Source: Histomonas meleagridis
Taxonomy: Eukaryota; Parabasalia; Tritrichomonadida; Dientamoebidae
Assembly (NCBI GenBank): GCA_020186115.1
Contig: WSYJ01000180.1
Span: 124,001-188,000 of the forward strand
Direction of reading: 5' to 3'
Length of the DNA: 64,000 bases
A program made the position numbers and the translations under genes. Position 1 is the stretch's first letter, and each line of letters opens with the position of its first letter. Below, one piece after another: positions 20,972-32,049 of the stretch. The notes beneath the pieces were generated by a model. It ran no database searches. It was not told the origin of the DNA and saw only the letters and a program-made list of their open reading frames with translations.

Positions 20972-22423
20972 ATGGATGTTGCATACAAAAGGAAACCAAA
21001 TAAAATAAGATATGACTCTAGGAAAAAAAAATTTATTACGTCTGTGGATGAAGAAATAGAAAAAAAAGAATATGTTTTTGGCCAAGAAATTCCTGATCCA
21101 ATTATTGGAGCATTTCTTGCAAAGTGCGATTTTTTTATTGAGTGTTTCAAGAGAAACTCTCCCAATGAACCCAATTTAATCAAGTCAATTATAGATATCT
21201 CAAATGAAGCAAATCTTTCAACAAATGATTCAATCTCTGAATTATTTATTTCAAAAGAAATTCCGCAAGCTTTAACCGAAATACTGGCTTCAATGAATAA
21301 TGCTAGTGATGATGATGTAATCGAAAAATCATTTAAAATTTTCACATATGATAAACTTTTCTTAACAGTTCTTAAATCAATTCAACAATTCACATATTAT
21401 TCATACCAGATCTCAGAGCTTTTTGTTCAGCTAAATCTTCCAACTCTCCTATGCGAACTTTTGCCTGAATTTCCAGAAGATCTTCATGAATCAGCCATTA
21501 ATATCCTTGGGAACCTTATTTCTACAAAATCAATTGCATCATGCTCTCTTGATCAAATAATTGACGTTGCATTTAATGAAATCGATCATTCAGATGATGG
21601 AATACGTGAATCATCTGGTTCTTGGCTTCTTTCTCGTATTGCGTACCGTACAGATATTCTTACCCCTTCACTGAAAATGACTCTCGTCTCTTCATTCTCA
21701 GAGCTCATATCAAGGCAAATCGCTTCCACTTATTCAGATATTCTTGGCGGTTTTTATGTTTTGATTCGGGGGACCCCAAGTTTATGCAAACTCAATTTGC
21801 CATTTAACGTTCTCGATGTAGCACTTTTTGGTTTCCACGAAACTACAGAAACCTCTCTTTACCATTCTCTTCTTATCATAAGTGTTCTTTATCAAGCCCT
21901 TGCAAGAGGAGAAGGTCCTATTGAAGAGTTCCATGAAAAACTTAGTTTAAAAAATCTTGTAAGATATATTAAAGATCCAGATCCTAAAATTAGCCGTGCT
22001 TCTATACATGTTGTAAATAGCATTGCTACAAACTGTCCACACCTTGTTCCATCACTTTTGGAAAACGATGTTTTTAATACAATGAGTCGAGTTTTCGTTT
22101 CAGCGCCTTTTGATGATAAATTGTTAATATTACTTAGTATGACCGAAAGCTGTATTCACTGTGATGAAGGCGTTGTTGAGTTTCTTGTTGGATCAGGTTT
22201 CTTCATTCCACATATTTTGGATTTTATGTGCACAGTTGATGAACAAATTGTATTTGAATTCATGAAGTCATTGTATAGGTGTTTAACTTGCGAAGTTACA
22301 AGCGAACAAACAAAGGAACAACTAAGTGATGTTGATTTACTAAATGGGATTGAAGTTACAGGAGAAGAAGCTGCTTCTTTGCTTGAAGAAATAAGGAATA
22401 TGTTAACAATTGAAGAGCAATAA
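20972..22423 (+). CDS. Importin-alpha-like armadillo repeat protein
   Basis: All-helical protein of 483 residues made of ARM-type repeats, for example LHESAINILGNLISTKS, IRESSGSWLLSRIAYR and ISRASIHVVNSIATNCPHLV. The basic N-terminus (YKRKPNKIRYDSRKKKF) resembles an importin-beta-binding segment, and the end is acidic (EEAASLLEEIRNMLTIEEQ). Together these suggest a divergent importin alpha, the adaptor for nuclear localisation signals. However, the conserved Trp/Asn array of true importin alpha is weak: I see NILGNL and SGSWLLSRIA but few others. Other ARM proteins remain possible. TTCATCATC lies just before the ATG. Confidence 0.5.
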   Translation: MDVAYKRKPNKIRYDSRKKKFITSVDEEIEKKEYVFGQEIPDPIIGAFLAKCDFFIECFKRNSPNEPNLIKSIIDISNEANLSTNDSISELFISKEIPQALTEILASMNNASDDDVIEKSFKIFTYDKLFLTVLKSIQQFTYYSYQISELFVQLNLPTLLCELLPEFPEDLHESAINILGNLISTKSIASCSLDQIIDVAFNEIDHSDDGIRESSGSWLLSRIAYRTDILTPSLKMTLVSSFSELISRQIASTYSDILGGFYVLIRGTPSLCKLNLPFNVLDVALFGFHETTETSLYHSLLIISVLYQALARGEGPIEEFHEKLSLKNLVRYIKDPDPKISRASIHVVNSIATNCPHLVPSLLENDVFNTMSRVFVSAPFDDKLLILLSMTESCIHCDEGVVEFLVGSGFFIPHILDFMCTVDEQIVFEFMKSLYRCLTCEVTSEQTKEQLSDVDLLNGIEVTGEEAASLLEEIRNMLTIEEQ

Positions 22424-23700
22424 ATATTTGTAAATAACATTATGTGAATAAATATTTTTTTTTACTCTATTAAAACTGAATTTTTTTTGTTAGCTAATTT
22501 TCACGTTTTACTTAATTTTCAAGGTCAAGAAGCAATTTAACAATTTCTTAGTGATTATTTGAAGTTACCATTTCAAGCGCTGTTTTAAAATATTTATAGG
22601 ATTTTCAAATATCATCATGATATATTATATTATTTAAATAAATTTTAAAATAAAACATATAAATGTCTTTTTTATTGATATCAATTACTTTTTGTTCATA
22701 AAGTAATTTAACTATTTCTGTTTGGCAGCATTTAGATATAATTAAAAGCATTTACATTCATTCTTTCATGTTCAAGAATTAATAAGATATTTCCAATTCT
22801 TACTGATTTATAAACCATTTTATTGTTAATTTTCATTCCTTCTTTTTGTAAAAAAGTAAATATTTCATATTTATAAAATAAAATGCATTTCATTTTTAAT
22901 TCTTCTAAATTATTAACTATTATTATTTTATTATCATAAATATATCTAAAAATTTCATTTCTATGAAATCCAATTGAAAATTTCTAAGAATTTTTAAATG
23001 ATGAATGATTTTGCATAAATAAATAATCTCAATATTTCCACCTTCAATTGCATATTTACCTGTGTTTGTTAATTTAGATTTATTTAATATTAAAATATTT
23101 AAAACATTTTATTGATCCAAAAAATGCTGCATAATCAATAAGTGTAGCATTGAAATTATTAATAAATGAGCATCTTTCGTAAAGCGATGGCTTAATTCTT
23201 TGATTATAATTAAACTTTGTTTGTTTGTGATTATTCTTGAAGTTTTTAAACATTATCATTTAGAATAAATGTTGCAATTTCGAATGGATTAATTCCTTCT
23301 TTAACTCCTGTTAAAATATTTTTTATGTAATTCCCAATCATTCTTTGAAAGGTCTTTATAATTATCTAAAAAAGTTTTTGCTTTAGGATAAAAAGTTTTA
23401 AAACCATACTTATTCTGATGATTAGCATCATTCTTATCAATGATTGCTTTGATTTCTTCTTCTGTTTTATAATGTACAAAATATATTGATGACATGTTTT
23501 TTGTAATAATTTTAGATATTAAATTTTGTTCAATCATTTGCTTAATTATATATTATGATTCTTGTTTATTGTTTTCAGTTATATAGTCTGTAAAAACTGT
23601 TAGTATTTTAGTATTGATTTGGGAATTTTTTTCTTCGTTTGTTTCAAGCGTTTTTAAATAATTTAAATATTTAATAATTTCATTAGAGTGTGAGCAAAAC
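22424..23700 (-). pseudogene. Decayed DUF3447/ankyrin locus 3
   Basis: Minus-strand remains of an ankyrin gene. The longest open piece (23301-23537) reads MSSIYFVHYKTEEEIKAI and LSKNDWELHKKYF, the family's central motif. Beyond it, the CEQN-type AIAGGN region, the DUF3447 core and one or two ankyrin modules can be followed only by changing frame repeatedly and crossing stops, including one inside an ankyrin module (TALEMVTSNNH then stop). Unlike the five other loci, lesions hit the modules themselves, which marks this copy as truly dead and gives an internal control for the others. Confidence 0.75.
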
Positions 23701-23731
23701 GCAAATCAAAGCAAATTAACAACAAAATGAA

Positions 23732-24151
23732 ATGAGAATGGATAATTATAATAAAATGATTTCATGGACAGGATCTCAATCAGGTCAAGACCTGACATAT
23801 TCTGTTTTTTCGCAAAGAAATGGTACAAATTGGAAAATACTTAGTACATTTGATTTCAACACGACAAAAAGTATCGAAGTGCTTAATGTATATCCTAATA
23901 CAGGTACTAAAGTCAATTTTGTACAAAATATTATTTGTTTATATAAATCGCAACCAACAATAAATATTACACTTCCACTTTCTGCTATTCTTAAAGTTTG
24001 GGTTGAAGGAGGTTATTATGTATATAATGGAATAAATTATAGTCTTGAAAGTTTTGGAATGAATTTTGACACGCAAGAAGAAATTATAAATGTTACACCA
24101 ATCTCAAGTAGTGATTTTGAATCGATGAGTGTAGAAAGTATGTTAAATTAA
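23732..24151 (+). pseudogene. N-terminal fragment of a large trichomonad protein
   Basis: 139-residue open frame with real protein texture: SQRNGTNWKILSTFDFN, KSIEVLNVYPNTGT, ILKVWVEGGYYVYNGINYSLESFGMNF, VTPISSSDFESM. The style resembles the leading domain of long trichomonad surface proteins in which a VLNVYP strand precedes a DUF5057-like region. I cannot confirm the domain. The frame stops at SVESMLN, where the homologous region would continue, so it is probably a truncated remnant, though a short functional gene is not excluded. No signal peptide is seen. Confidence 0.4.
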
Positions 24152-24433
24152 ATTCCTTTAAGATTTTTTTTCTCTTAAATTAAATATAATGTGCTCCAAT
24201 AAATTAAGTAATTTCATATTAATAGATACAAAATTAGATTCTTCGTTTTTAAAAGAGAAGTACCGTTTTTGGGAATAGAGCCAAAATAAAATGTTTATAC
24301 CTTCATATTATAAAATGTTCATCTCTTAATTAAGTGAACACATATAAAAAGAGCAAACACTAATATTTAGAAATTCAATTTTAATTTAAAATCAGTTAAA
24401 TGAATAAGAAAAAAAAATAATATACACATAAAT

Positions 24434-24928
24434 TTATTTGTTTCCATAAAACTTCATTTCTAGTCGCAGAATTCCTGCACGTTGTTCAATATCGTTGATA
24501 CCCAAAATGAAAATACATTCAAAGGGAGCTTCAACTTGATGTACATTTTCCTTCGAAATCCCTGCAATGTTAACTCTAATCATTCGATCTGTTTTGCTAT
24601 TCCCAAATTCAGGAAACCAGCATAAATCAGTTAATGAATAAGAATTTATAGGTATTTTCTTTAAAAACTGATAAACACTTGCAATGCCCACAAACCTTTG
24701 GCTTAAGGGTCTTGAATTAGCATCAACTCTTGTGAGAATCATCTCTCCATTTCCAAAGAAAAGATTTGCAGCTTTCTTTGGACTTGTTGACAACGAAGAA
24801 AAGAAATCGGAAATTGCGATATTGACTACTGTTATTGAATAAAAATACTTATTACAGAATCTGTTGTGAATCCGTTCATTTTTCCAAAGCTAAATGTCTT
24901 AACGTCTTCATATGGTATTAATGGAAAG
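24434..24928 (-). pseudogene. Broken small-domain gene, possibly NTF2-like
   Basis: The minus strand reads PYEDVKTFSFGKMNGFTTDS (about 24850-24925), then continues in another frame as ISDFFSSLSTSPKKAANLFF, QRFVGIASVYQFLKKIP and a C-terminus at 24434 ending LRLEMKFYGNK. The order of a helix pair, an FVG helix, then strands ending in a R-x-E-M-x-F-Y-G strand recalls the NTF2 fold, which fits about 120 residues, but no residue-level proof is visible. The frame change and the lack of an in-frame ATG suggest a broken gene. Confidence 0.35.
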
Positions 24929-25958
24929 AAACAATTCAAAATAAATTAAAAAAAATTTAGGTAAATGCTATTTATAAGCTCATGATTTCGTAAACTTTTC
25001 CACTTGCAATTTTTATAAAAATAGTTAAATATTTTTATAGCTTGCCTTATTCTAAAGAATGTTTCTATTGTAAAAATTGCTCATATTATTATAAAAAAAA
25101 AAATATTTTAATTCATTGATTTATTGTTCTCAGAAAAATAAGAAACATTTTCAATAATCTTTACTTTGCCAAGACATTATTTCGCATTCTCAGCTTGTGT
25201 TATAACAATGTAAACAAACTAATGGCTCCAAACGACCGTTAAATCCCCACCAAAATAACCGTAAAAGTGATATATCTCTGGGGGTGTACCAAAAATGCCA
25301 CTTTTCTTAAGCCCAAAAATTTTGTTGTACTTAATAACCTGTAAATCTGATTTTATCCATGCAATTTTTTATTAAAAATTTCAGGTATGGGAAAAAGCGC
25401 ATTTATCCCAAATAAATCAAACCTTAAAAAATAAATATCATTTAGGAAGCAATCAATATTTCAGGAAAGTTAACTCAGTTCTTAATAAAAAATGAATTTT
25501 ATCTGTTACCTTCAAGAATATAATCTCACAAAGGTAGCTGTTAATCAAAAAATCTATTAAATTATTATCAAAATTTTCAGATTTATTTTAGTAAATAGTA
25601 TGTCTATTTTATGCGCTTGCTACTGATTATTATAAAAAATCCAACCATGATATTTGTCATGTTGTTATCAACAATTTTTTGAAGTTTTTTTCTTATAATG
25701 CAATTTATAATATATTATTGTATTTTCATATTTCCATCTGCTTTGTGAATACATTTGTTAATATGTAACAATATTATTATGTATATTGTAATTTTGATGA
25801 TTTTCATATGTTTGTATTTTTATATTGATTTTTGTTTTGATACTTTTCTTACTTTTGTTTTCTGCGAACATTTGATCTTCGAGTTGATTTTGATTATTAG
25901 TAATATATGCTTCATTATTGGAAATGAAGATTTGGTGTTTATAGAAAAAGATTCTGAA
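24929..25958. other. Long A/T-rich gap
   Basis: No supported gene. A short hydrophobic frame at 25755-25964 is explained by T-rich composition. A patch with AACGACCGTTAAATCC and AATAACCGTAAAAG (about 25225-25270) carries two Myb-like boxes and might be a stray promoter whose gene has decayed. Confidence 0.4.
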
Positions 25959-27653
25959 TTATAATTTTTTATGAAGTAAATTTACAATTTCTTTATTACC
26001 GTTTTGTTGAGCAATTTGAATTGCAGTCAAATATTATTAAAACATATTCCAAATTATTAAAACATATTTTAAATTATTCAAATGAATAGTTTTTGCATTA
26101 ACATCAATTCCTTTATCTAAAAGTAATTTTACTATTTCTATATTATTATTTTTAACTGCTATATGAAGTGCTGTTTCAAATTATTAAAACATATTCCAAA
26201 TTATTAAAACATATATAAAATTATTCAAATGAATAGTTTTTGCATTAACATCAATTCCTTCTTTATTTAAAAGCAATTTTACTATTTCTATATTATTATT
26301 TTTAACTGCCATATGAAGTGCTGTTTCAAATTATTAAAACATATTCCAAATTATTAAAACATATTTCAAATTATTAAAACATATTCCAAATTATTAAAAC
26401 ATATATAAAATTATTAAAACATATTCCAAATTATTCAAATGAATATTTTTTGCATTAACATCAATTCCTTCTTTATCTAAAATATATTTCACAAGTTCAA
26501 CATTTCCTGATTCTGAAGCAAATGGCAAAATATTTTTTGGAATTTGATTATTTTGAAGGAAACATTTAACAAGATATAAATTTCCATTTATTGCTGATTC
26601 ATTTATATTATCAGCATTAACATTAATTCCTTTTTCTTCCAAAAATGCTAAAATATCATAATTATCTTTTTGAACACAAAGACCTATCAAATCATTTGTA
26701 TCTTCAGACATTTTTGGCTTTGATTGTATTTTTTCTAAATTATTCTCATAAATATATTTAAAGATATCATTTCGATGAAATTCAATTGCTGCTTCATATG
26801 CATCTTCAAATGATGAATGATTTTGTTCACACAAATGAATGATTTCTACATTTCCACCTGCAATTGCATATTTGCCTGTACTTACGATATTAGATTTATT
26901 TAAAAGTAAAAATTTAAAACATTTAATTGATCCAAAAAATGCTGCATAATCAATTAGTGTAACATTTTCTTTATTAATAAATGAACATCTTTCATAAATT
27001 GATTTTGGAATTGTTTGATTAAAATTAAAATTATTTTGTGATGATATTTCTTGAAGTTTTCCTATTTCATCATTTCGAATTATTTTTGCAATTTCATTTG
27101 GATTAGCTCCTTCTTTAATTAATTTCTTATGAAGCTCCCAATCATTCTTTTTAAGCTCTTCATAATTTTTTTGAATATATTCAGTAAATTTATAATCCCC
27201 TAATTCTTTAATTGTTTCATTTGGCATGTATTGTATAAAATATCCTTTAAAAGTAATTGAGTGTTTTATATTTTTAATGATTTTTTTATCAAGTAAATTA
27301 TCTTCAATCATTTTGGCAGGAAGATAATATGATTCTTGTGTATTTTCTCCAACAAGAAAATGTCCAAAATATCAAAAATATCAATTTCTTGATGAATGTT
27401 CATTTCTAGTTTTTTTATTTCTTTGAGAAAATCCAAATATAAATCAATATTTTTCATTCGTATGAATATAATTGCATATGTAATCCTAACAATAATTAAA
27501 TTAAAAGAGAATGGATGAATATCATCAAATTTACTTATAATTAATTTTGAAGATTGAATGATATTTTCTTTGTTTAAATTGAATATTGAATTTTTTATAT
27601 ATTGTAATGTTTCCCATGTTCTGATGTTACAACCAACTGACCATATATATAAA
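25959..27653 (-). pseudogene. DUF3447/ankyrin locus 4, frameshifted and 5'-interrupted
   Basis: Minus-strand family member. The N-terminal helical part (WETLQYIKNSIFNL...) and the main part (YYLPAKMIEDNLL onward, with NDWELHKKLIKEGANPNEIA and LIDYAAFFGSIKCFKFLL) are in different frames. The join is a short A-run at 27357-27360, where one extra base would restore the sister-like reading FLVGENTQES. Three ankyrin modules follow 26470, split by spacers, and the last ends NLLHKKL at a stop at 25959. No in-frame ATG precedes the N-terminal part before the inverted-repeat element that begins at 27654. The modules remain open, so the single-base lesion may be recent or a sequencing error. Confidence 0.6.
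26331..26440. repeat. 20-bp tandem repeat inside an ankyrin spacer
   Basis: Five and a half head-to-tail copies of a 20-bp unit (TTATTAAAACATATTCCAAA on the plus strand, with few changes). The two neighbouring spacers of the same locus hold shorter runs of the same unit (about 26029-26085 and 26175-26230). The growth is confined to the spacer, while the flanking ankyrin modules are unchanged. Confidence 0.9.
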
Positions 27654-28064
27654 TAGAGTGGTTCCGACTCTCGGGGATGTCCCTTCAGAAAATTTGTAAT
27701 TACTTTTTCAAGTATATACACTTAAAATATTAAAAAATTTTATAGTAAAAATTATTAGGCTAGATTCGAATTATTTGAGGATATGACTTTTATTTATATA
27801 AATTGAATATTTCGAAATTTGATCGAAAAATTATTTTATAATTTTTTGATGATTTATACATATTAATATGCACAATAATATTGCTAAGTATGCTATTAGG
27901 TTTTTTCTAAAATAAATATTATTGATTTTGAGAAAAAGTACAGTTATTATGAAAATTTACATGCCGAAAGATCATCAAGACTCGAGAAACTCACCCTTTT
28001 TTTTCTTTTAAAAATTTTATATAATAATTTACATATTCTATATTTTATTAGTTTTGAATATTTA

Positions 28065-28249
28065 GAGATTTCTTCTGCTGGATTTCGAGAAAAAGTAGTA
28101 TTTTGCACGACGGTTTGAAAACCGTAATTTATTATTCAAATATTTTACGATTATAAACTTTTTGTATAAAAAATAATCGTTGGTAGAAGAAAACATGTTT
28201 CATATGCATATTCTAACAACTTTTTCTCAAAACTCAGCAGAAGAATCTT
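28065..28249. repeat. Inner inverted repeat with nested hairpin
   Basis: The arms GATTTCTTCTGCTGGATTTC (start 28067) and its near complement ending at 28249 pair imperfectly over about 31 nt. In the loop, ACGGTTTGAAAACCGT (around 28109-28124) is a perfect 7-bp hairpin. Transcribed, this would fold as a long stem with a nested loop. Confidence 0.6.
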
Positions 28250-28350
28250 AATAAAACTTTGATATCATTTTAATCAAATCATAATTATAATCATATTTGA
28301 AAATGAAGGGGAAAAAGAGGGTCAATTTTTTTTTATTTATGATTTAAATA

Positions 28351-28656
28351 ATGTGTTTTTTGTTGAAAAAGAAATATATTGTCACTTTTTATGATGAAAA
28401 TTTAAATGGTTTATTATATTCAATTGTAAGGTTTATATATTTCAATGTGAAGGATCCACTTTTTGAATCCTTAATGGATGAAATTAGGGTAATTTTTGGA
28501 AAAGAACAAAATAATAATAATGATGCTATATGCAGCACAAAAGACATCACGTTGAATCCATTTTCTCAATCTAATATACGACGAAAACAAGAAATGGATC
28601 AATCTGGAAAATATTGTGCTTGGACTAAAAAAGAAGAAAAAAACTCAAAGATTTAA
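28351..28656 (+). CDS. Unrecognised ORF inside the inverted-repeat element
   Basis: 101 residues, ending with charged, low-complexity sequence (SQSNIRRKQEMDQSGKYCAWTKKEEKNSKI). No motif of a transposase, integrase or nuclease is visible. The upstream T-run and high A/T make a chance frame possible. I list it because it is the only substantial frame in the element. Confidence 0.25.
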   Translation: MCFLLKKKYIVTFYDENLNGLLYSIVRFIYFNVKDPLFESLMDEIRVIFGKEQNNNNDAICSTKDITLNPFSQSNIRRKQEMDQSGKYCAWTKKEEKNSKI

Positions 28657-29084
28657 ACAGCGACTTTGGTGGTGATCTCAATAAATTAATGAAATATTTC
28701 CTGATCGCTCTCCAGAGTCAATAAAAAAAAACAAAAATGAACGTTGAGTAAAATTCTTAACTTCACTTCTCATTTTTTTGTGAGGATAATTAGTCGGAAC
28801 CACTCTATATAAATTTACAAACTCCGATTTATATAGTTTACTTCAAATGAAATTTACAGGGCGCCCCTAATAACAGTTTATGGCAAATTATTGTCAAAAT
28901 AAGTCAAATCGTTTTGCAGCTTGATCGGTTTTGACTGAAAAAATAAACATTTCACTTATGATTTCATAATTTTTGCTTGTTGGTACTCACCATCTGATTT
29001 CAGAAGTTTTTTAAAAACAAAAAACACAAAACTAAAAATGATTTACTTTAGAACATACTATATATTATTAAATATTTATCTTAT

Positions 29085-30306
29085 TTACATTTGCACAATG
29101 AATTTGTCTTCTTTGAAGTCATCTGCAAATGGATCTTCTTCAATATTTGAGATAGATATTCCTGTTGTGAATGTGTTTGTTGTTTGGTTATTATCATTTT
29201 GTTGTTCTGAAATTTCATTTTCAACAATTTCTTCTTTTTTATTTTTAATTCGAATCAATAATATAATTAGTAATGAAATTATAATAATAACAATAACAAT
29301 AACACAAACAATTATTATGATAATTGTTGTTTTGTTGTCATTTGTTTGAAATTCGTTGTTATAAATAAATGTAAAGAAGTTCGAATAATAAATATAATAT
29401 GTCGAATAAATAATAACTGTGTAATCATAATAAATAAATTCTGTTTCGATGTAAATATACGACGAATTAATTGTAAATAGTAATAGTGATTTCGTTTGCA
29501 TTTCAGAATAAGTAAATGAATTTGTAATTGTCAATGTATATGCTAACGTATATGAAAATGAAAATGTTAAATCACTTTGATATGATTCAGTGAATGTATT
29601 ACTTCGACTGAATGTGTGTGATGAAGAAAATGAAATTGTTGCAATCGGGATGCAGTTTCCTTCTGCGTTGTCTTTGTAAACACCTAAATTCCCAAATTTA
29701 CTTCCCTACGTATGTTGGATATGTGATAACACTTGCTGTAACATTATAAAATGCACTTTCTCCAATACTTGGTTCTGTATATCCATAATAATAAATGCAT
29801 TCAAGTGAATTACAATTACCAAATGCTGAACTTCCAATTTCTCTTATTCCAGACCCAAGTGTTAATATTTTTAAATTAAAACATGATGAAAATGCTGAAA
29901 CACCAATTGAAGTGACTGAATTTGGAATTGTAATGCTGTCGATGGATGAACACAATGAAAATGATGAACCACCAATTCTTGTAACATTTCCCCCAAATAT
30001 AATCCTTTTTAAATTAGAACATGACGAAAACACAGAACTACCAATATATGATATAGAATTACCAAAATTAACTGAAAGAACTAATGGCCATCCTGAAAAT
30101 GCACCACCTGGAATCGAATAAATTCCTTCACTAATGTTTACAAATTTCGTGATGTGTTTATATTGATCAATTTGTTCAAAATCATTTAAATTTGTTATTA
30201 TTAATGTTGAGTTATTATCATATAATATTTGAAAAGAATTTATGAAAAATATAACAAAAATTAAAATATTTTTTTGTTTTTTCTTTTCGCATGTTTTCAA
30301 TTTGTA
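29085..30306 (-). pseudogene. BspA-like leucine-rich repeat protein, frameshifted copy
   Basis: Surface-type protein with treponemal-like (TpLRR/BspA) repeats: GAFSGWPLVLSVNFGNSISYI, SVFSSCSNLKRIIFGGNV, SSFSLCSSIDSITIPNSV, SAFSSCFNLKILTLGSGI, SAFGNCNSLECIYYYGY. The frame breaks at a run of three C (29704-29706), where the sister copy at 34.5 kb has two. Past the break the second frame continues through a Ser/Thr-rich region to a transmembrane segment of almost pure Ile/Val and a cytoplasmic tail (EEDPFADDFKEDKF, with a DPF endocytic-type motif) ending at 29085. The ATG that begins the signal sequence in the sister copy is also missing (ACC AAT TAC at that place). Confidence 0.75.
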
Positions 30307-31350
30307 ATTGGTCAACAAAAATTTATGTAGAAAAAGTGGTTTTTTCTGAAAAATATTGACATAAACCACTAATATCATTGAAAAAACGGCGGTTAAACGA
30401 GTAAAAGCATTGAATTTAAGTGGTCGGTCTTTTTTATCGTTTTGCATCAATGAAAAACAAAGAAATTTACTCTGGGTCAAAGATAGATTCTCATAACATC
30501 TTTTTCATGGTTTGCATTGATGTATTACCTTCAGTCAGCATACTGGCTATAAAGGATTTATTTTGGGTAATTGTAAAATATGATACTGATAATTTTAATT
30601 TGTCATTAAATATTTGAAGCACAACTAATGTGTTCTCTGTACGAGCCAAGAAATCTGGAAATAAACTGGTTTTAAAGAAAATAGAATTCTTGTTAAATAT
30701 ATCAAAATTCTGGTTATGAATCTCAACGAATGGATCTTCTGCACTGTGCCCATGCGCAAGTCCTTCTTTGCAAAGGCTCTTTTTCATATTTGATATTTTT
30801 TATAGTCGTAAGGAATGGGCTTTCTGGGATAATACTGTTACTAAATTGCTTTGTAATGGACGAAACGAGCAGCAAATTAAGAATTCTCATGTTTCAAGAC
30901 CTGATATAGTCGAAGGCCTTAACCAAATATACATCGGCTAATATAAAAAGTTAAAAATCATACGGTTAACATATAAGAAATTTGTTGTTGTTTTTTTTGA
31001 GGTTTTTCAATTTAACCTGAAATTTTATTTCAATAATTAAAGGCGCCTACAAAAGGTGGCGCTTTAAATGATTATAAAGTCACTTTTAAATAATATAATG
31101 AATGCACGCGATAAAACTGAGTCTGGTGGTCGTAATGATAAGTCTTTGTTGGTGGTAAACATGTTTTAAGTTATTAAATTTCATTAATTTCAAGAGGTAT
31201 GAGTTTTTAATGACATATTAACCATTTCCTTCAAGATATATCATATTTTTAAATGAAATATATTAATGTATGTGTGTAAGTATTAAGGTCCATATCTAAA
31301 TACTTCTTCATTAATTGTAATTATATTATATTGAAGCATATCGTTAAAAT
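30307..31350. other. Decayed coding remnants upstream of BspA copy 1
   Basis: Two protein-like scraps. On the minus strand at 30491-30787 an open frame reads HNQNFDIFNKNSIFFKTSLF and LSVSYFTITQNKSFIASML. On the plus strand, about 30787-30942 reads SRKEWAFWDNTVTKLLC and VSRPDIVEGLNQIYIG before a stop. Neither is recognised. The second has a more degraded relative at about 33060-33180. The rest, up to 31350, is A/T-rich with the promoter of the thioesterase gene at its end. Confidence 0.4.
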
Positions 31351-31749
31351 ATGGCTGATTCTACAGGAAAAGTAACAATTCAGGTGAAAAACGAACACCT
31401 TGCAACAAACCTAAAGGCCGGCTTTGTAAACGCTTTATCAACTGCTGTGCTTTCATCGTTAATGGAGGAAGCATCATGCAAAGCAGTAGAGATTGCATGC
31501 CTTATTAGTGGACAAACATCAATAAGCGCAAAAATGAAATTGTTTTATCAAAGACCTTCAAGGTTAGGCTCTAATGTTTCTGTTATATCAAGAATTGTTG
31601 ATATTGATAAAGATGGTATTCATTTTGAAATTGAAGCATCGGACGAAAAAGGGATTGTGGGAACAGCAAAACATACAAGGGTGTTTGTTGATAAAGATGA
31701 TTTCGAAAAGCGTTGCTACGAAACTGCAAGACTCGCTCGCCAAATTTAG
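31351..31749 (+). CDS. FlK-like hotdog thioesterase
   Basis: 132-residue single-domain hotdog protein. The pattern ALSTAVLSSLMEEASCKAVE (long central helix), then FYQRPSRLGSNVSVISRIVDIDKDGIHFEIEASDEKGIVGTAKHTRVFVD, is that of the fluoroacetyl-CoA thioesterase-like family, which is common in bacteria. It would hydrolyse an acyl-CoA, or be a non-catalytic relative. The helix glutamate (MEEA) matches a family acidic position. It stands alone in a zone of decayed repeats yet is itself intact, and its family distribution suggests transfer from bacteria; this is inferred. There is no targeting signal, so it is probably cytosolic. Confidence 0.75.
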   Translation: MADSTGKVTIQVKNEHLATNLKAGFVNALSTAVLSSLMEEASCKAVEIACLISGQTSISAKMKLFYQRPSRLGSNVSVISRIVDIDKDGIHFEIEASDEKGIVGTAKHTRVFVDKDDFEKRCYETARLARQI

Positions 31750-32049
31750 GTATTGTTTAGAATTGGTTCTTTGTCTTTATAAATCGCGTTTTGCTAAAAA
31801 CATTTATTGAGTTTATTACCTTAATGACGACTATTGTGTGGACGATATCGATCGTTTTGGTCAGGAGCAATACTTCGCTTTGTAAAGTTATTCTCTTTAG
31901 CTTTTTGATGGGATTCCATAAATTTCGAAATATATTTTTGAATAACTAAAAACTCGTCTAATTCTTTAATAATGCTTTTAATATAATAATGTGAAGAATG
32001 TCAATTAATATTATAGAAAACAAAGAGAAGAAAAAATACTTCAGCTCAT

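Larger units (their letters stand above)
27654..28807. mobile_element. 1154-bp element with 16-bp terminal inverted repeats
   Basis: The ends are perfect inverted copies of TAGAGTGGTTCCGACT (27654-27669, and its complement at 28792-28807). Each end is flanked outside by TATAAA (27648-27653 and 28808-28813), consistent with a 6-bp target duplication. Inside I see no transposase; one open frame (28351-28656, 101 residues, MCFLLKKKYIVTFYDENL...) is unrecognised. An inner inverted repeat lies at 28065-28096 / 28219-28249. This fits a non-autonomous DNA transposon. The AT-rich target makes the TATAAA match weaker evidence than the repeats. It sits exactly where the 5' end of ankyrin locus 4 should be. 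Confidence 0.65.

Noticed and set aside
25755-25964. 69-residue hydrophobic frame
   Set aside because: T-rich low-complexity sequence, no start context, no homologue-like features.
29795-30121. 108-residue plus-strand frame, repeated at 34588-34914
   Set aside because: Antisense to the BspA repeats. It is present twice only because the BspA block is duplicated.
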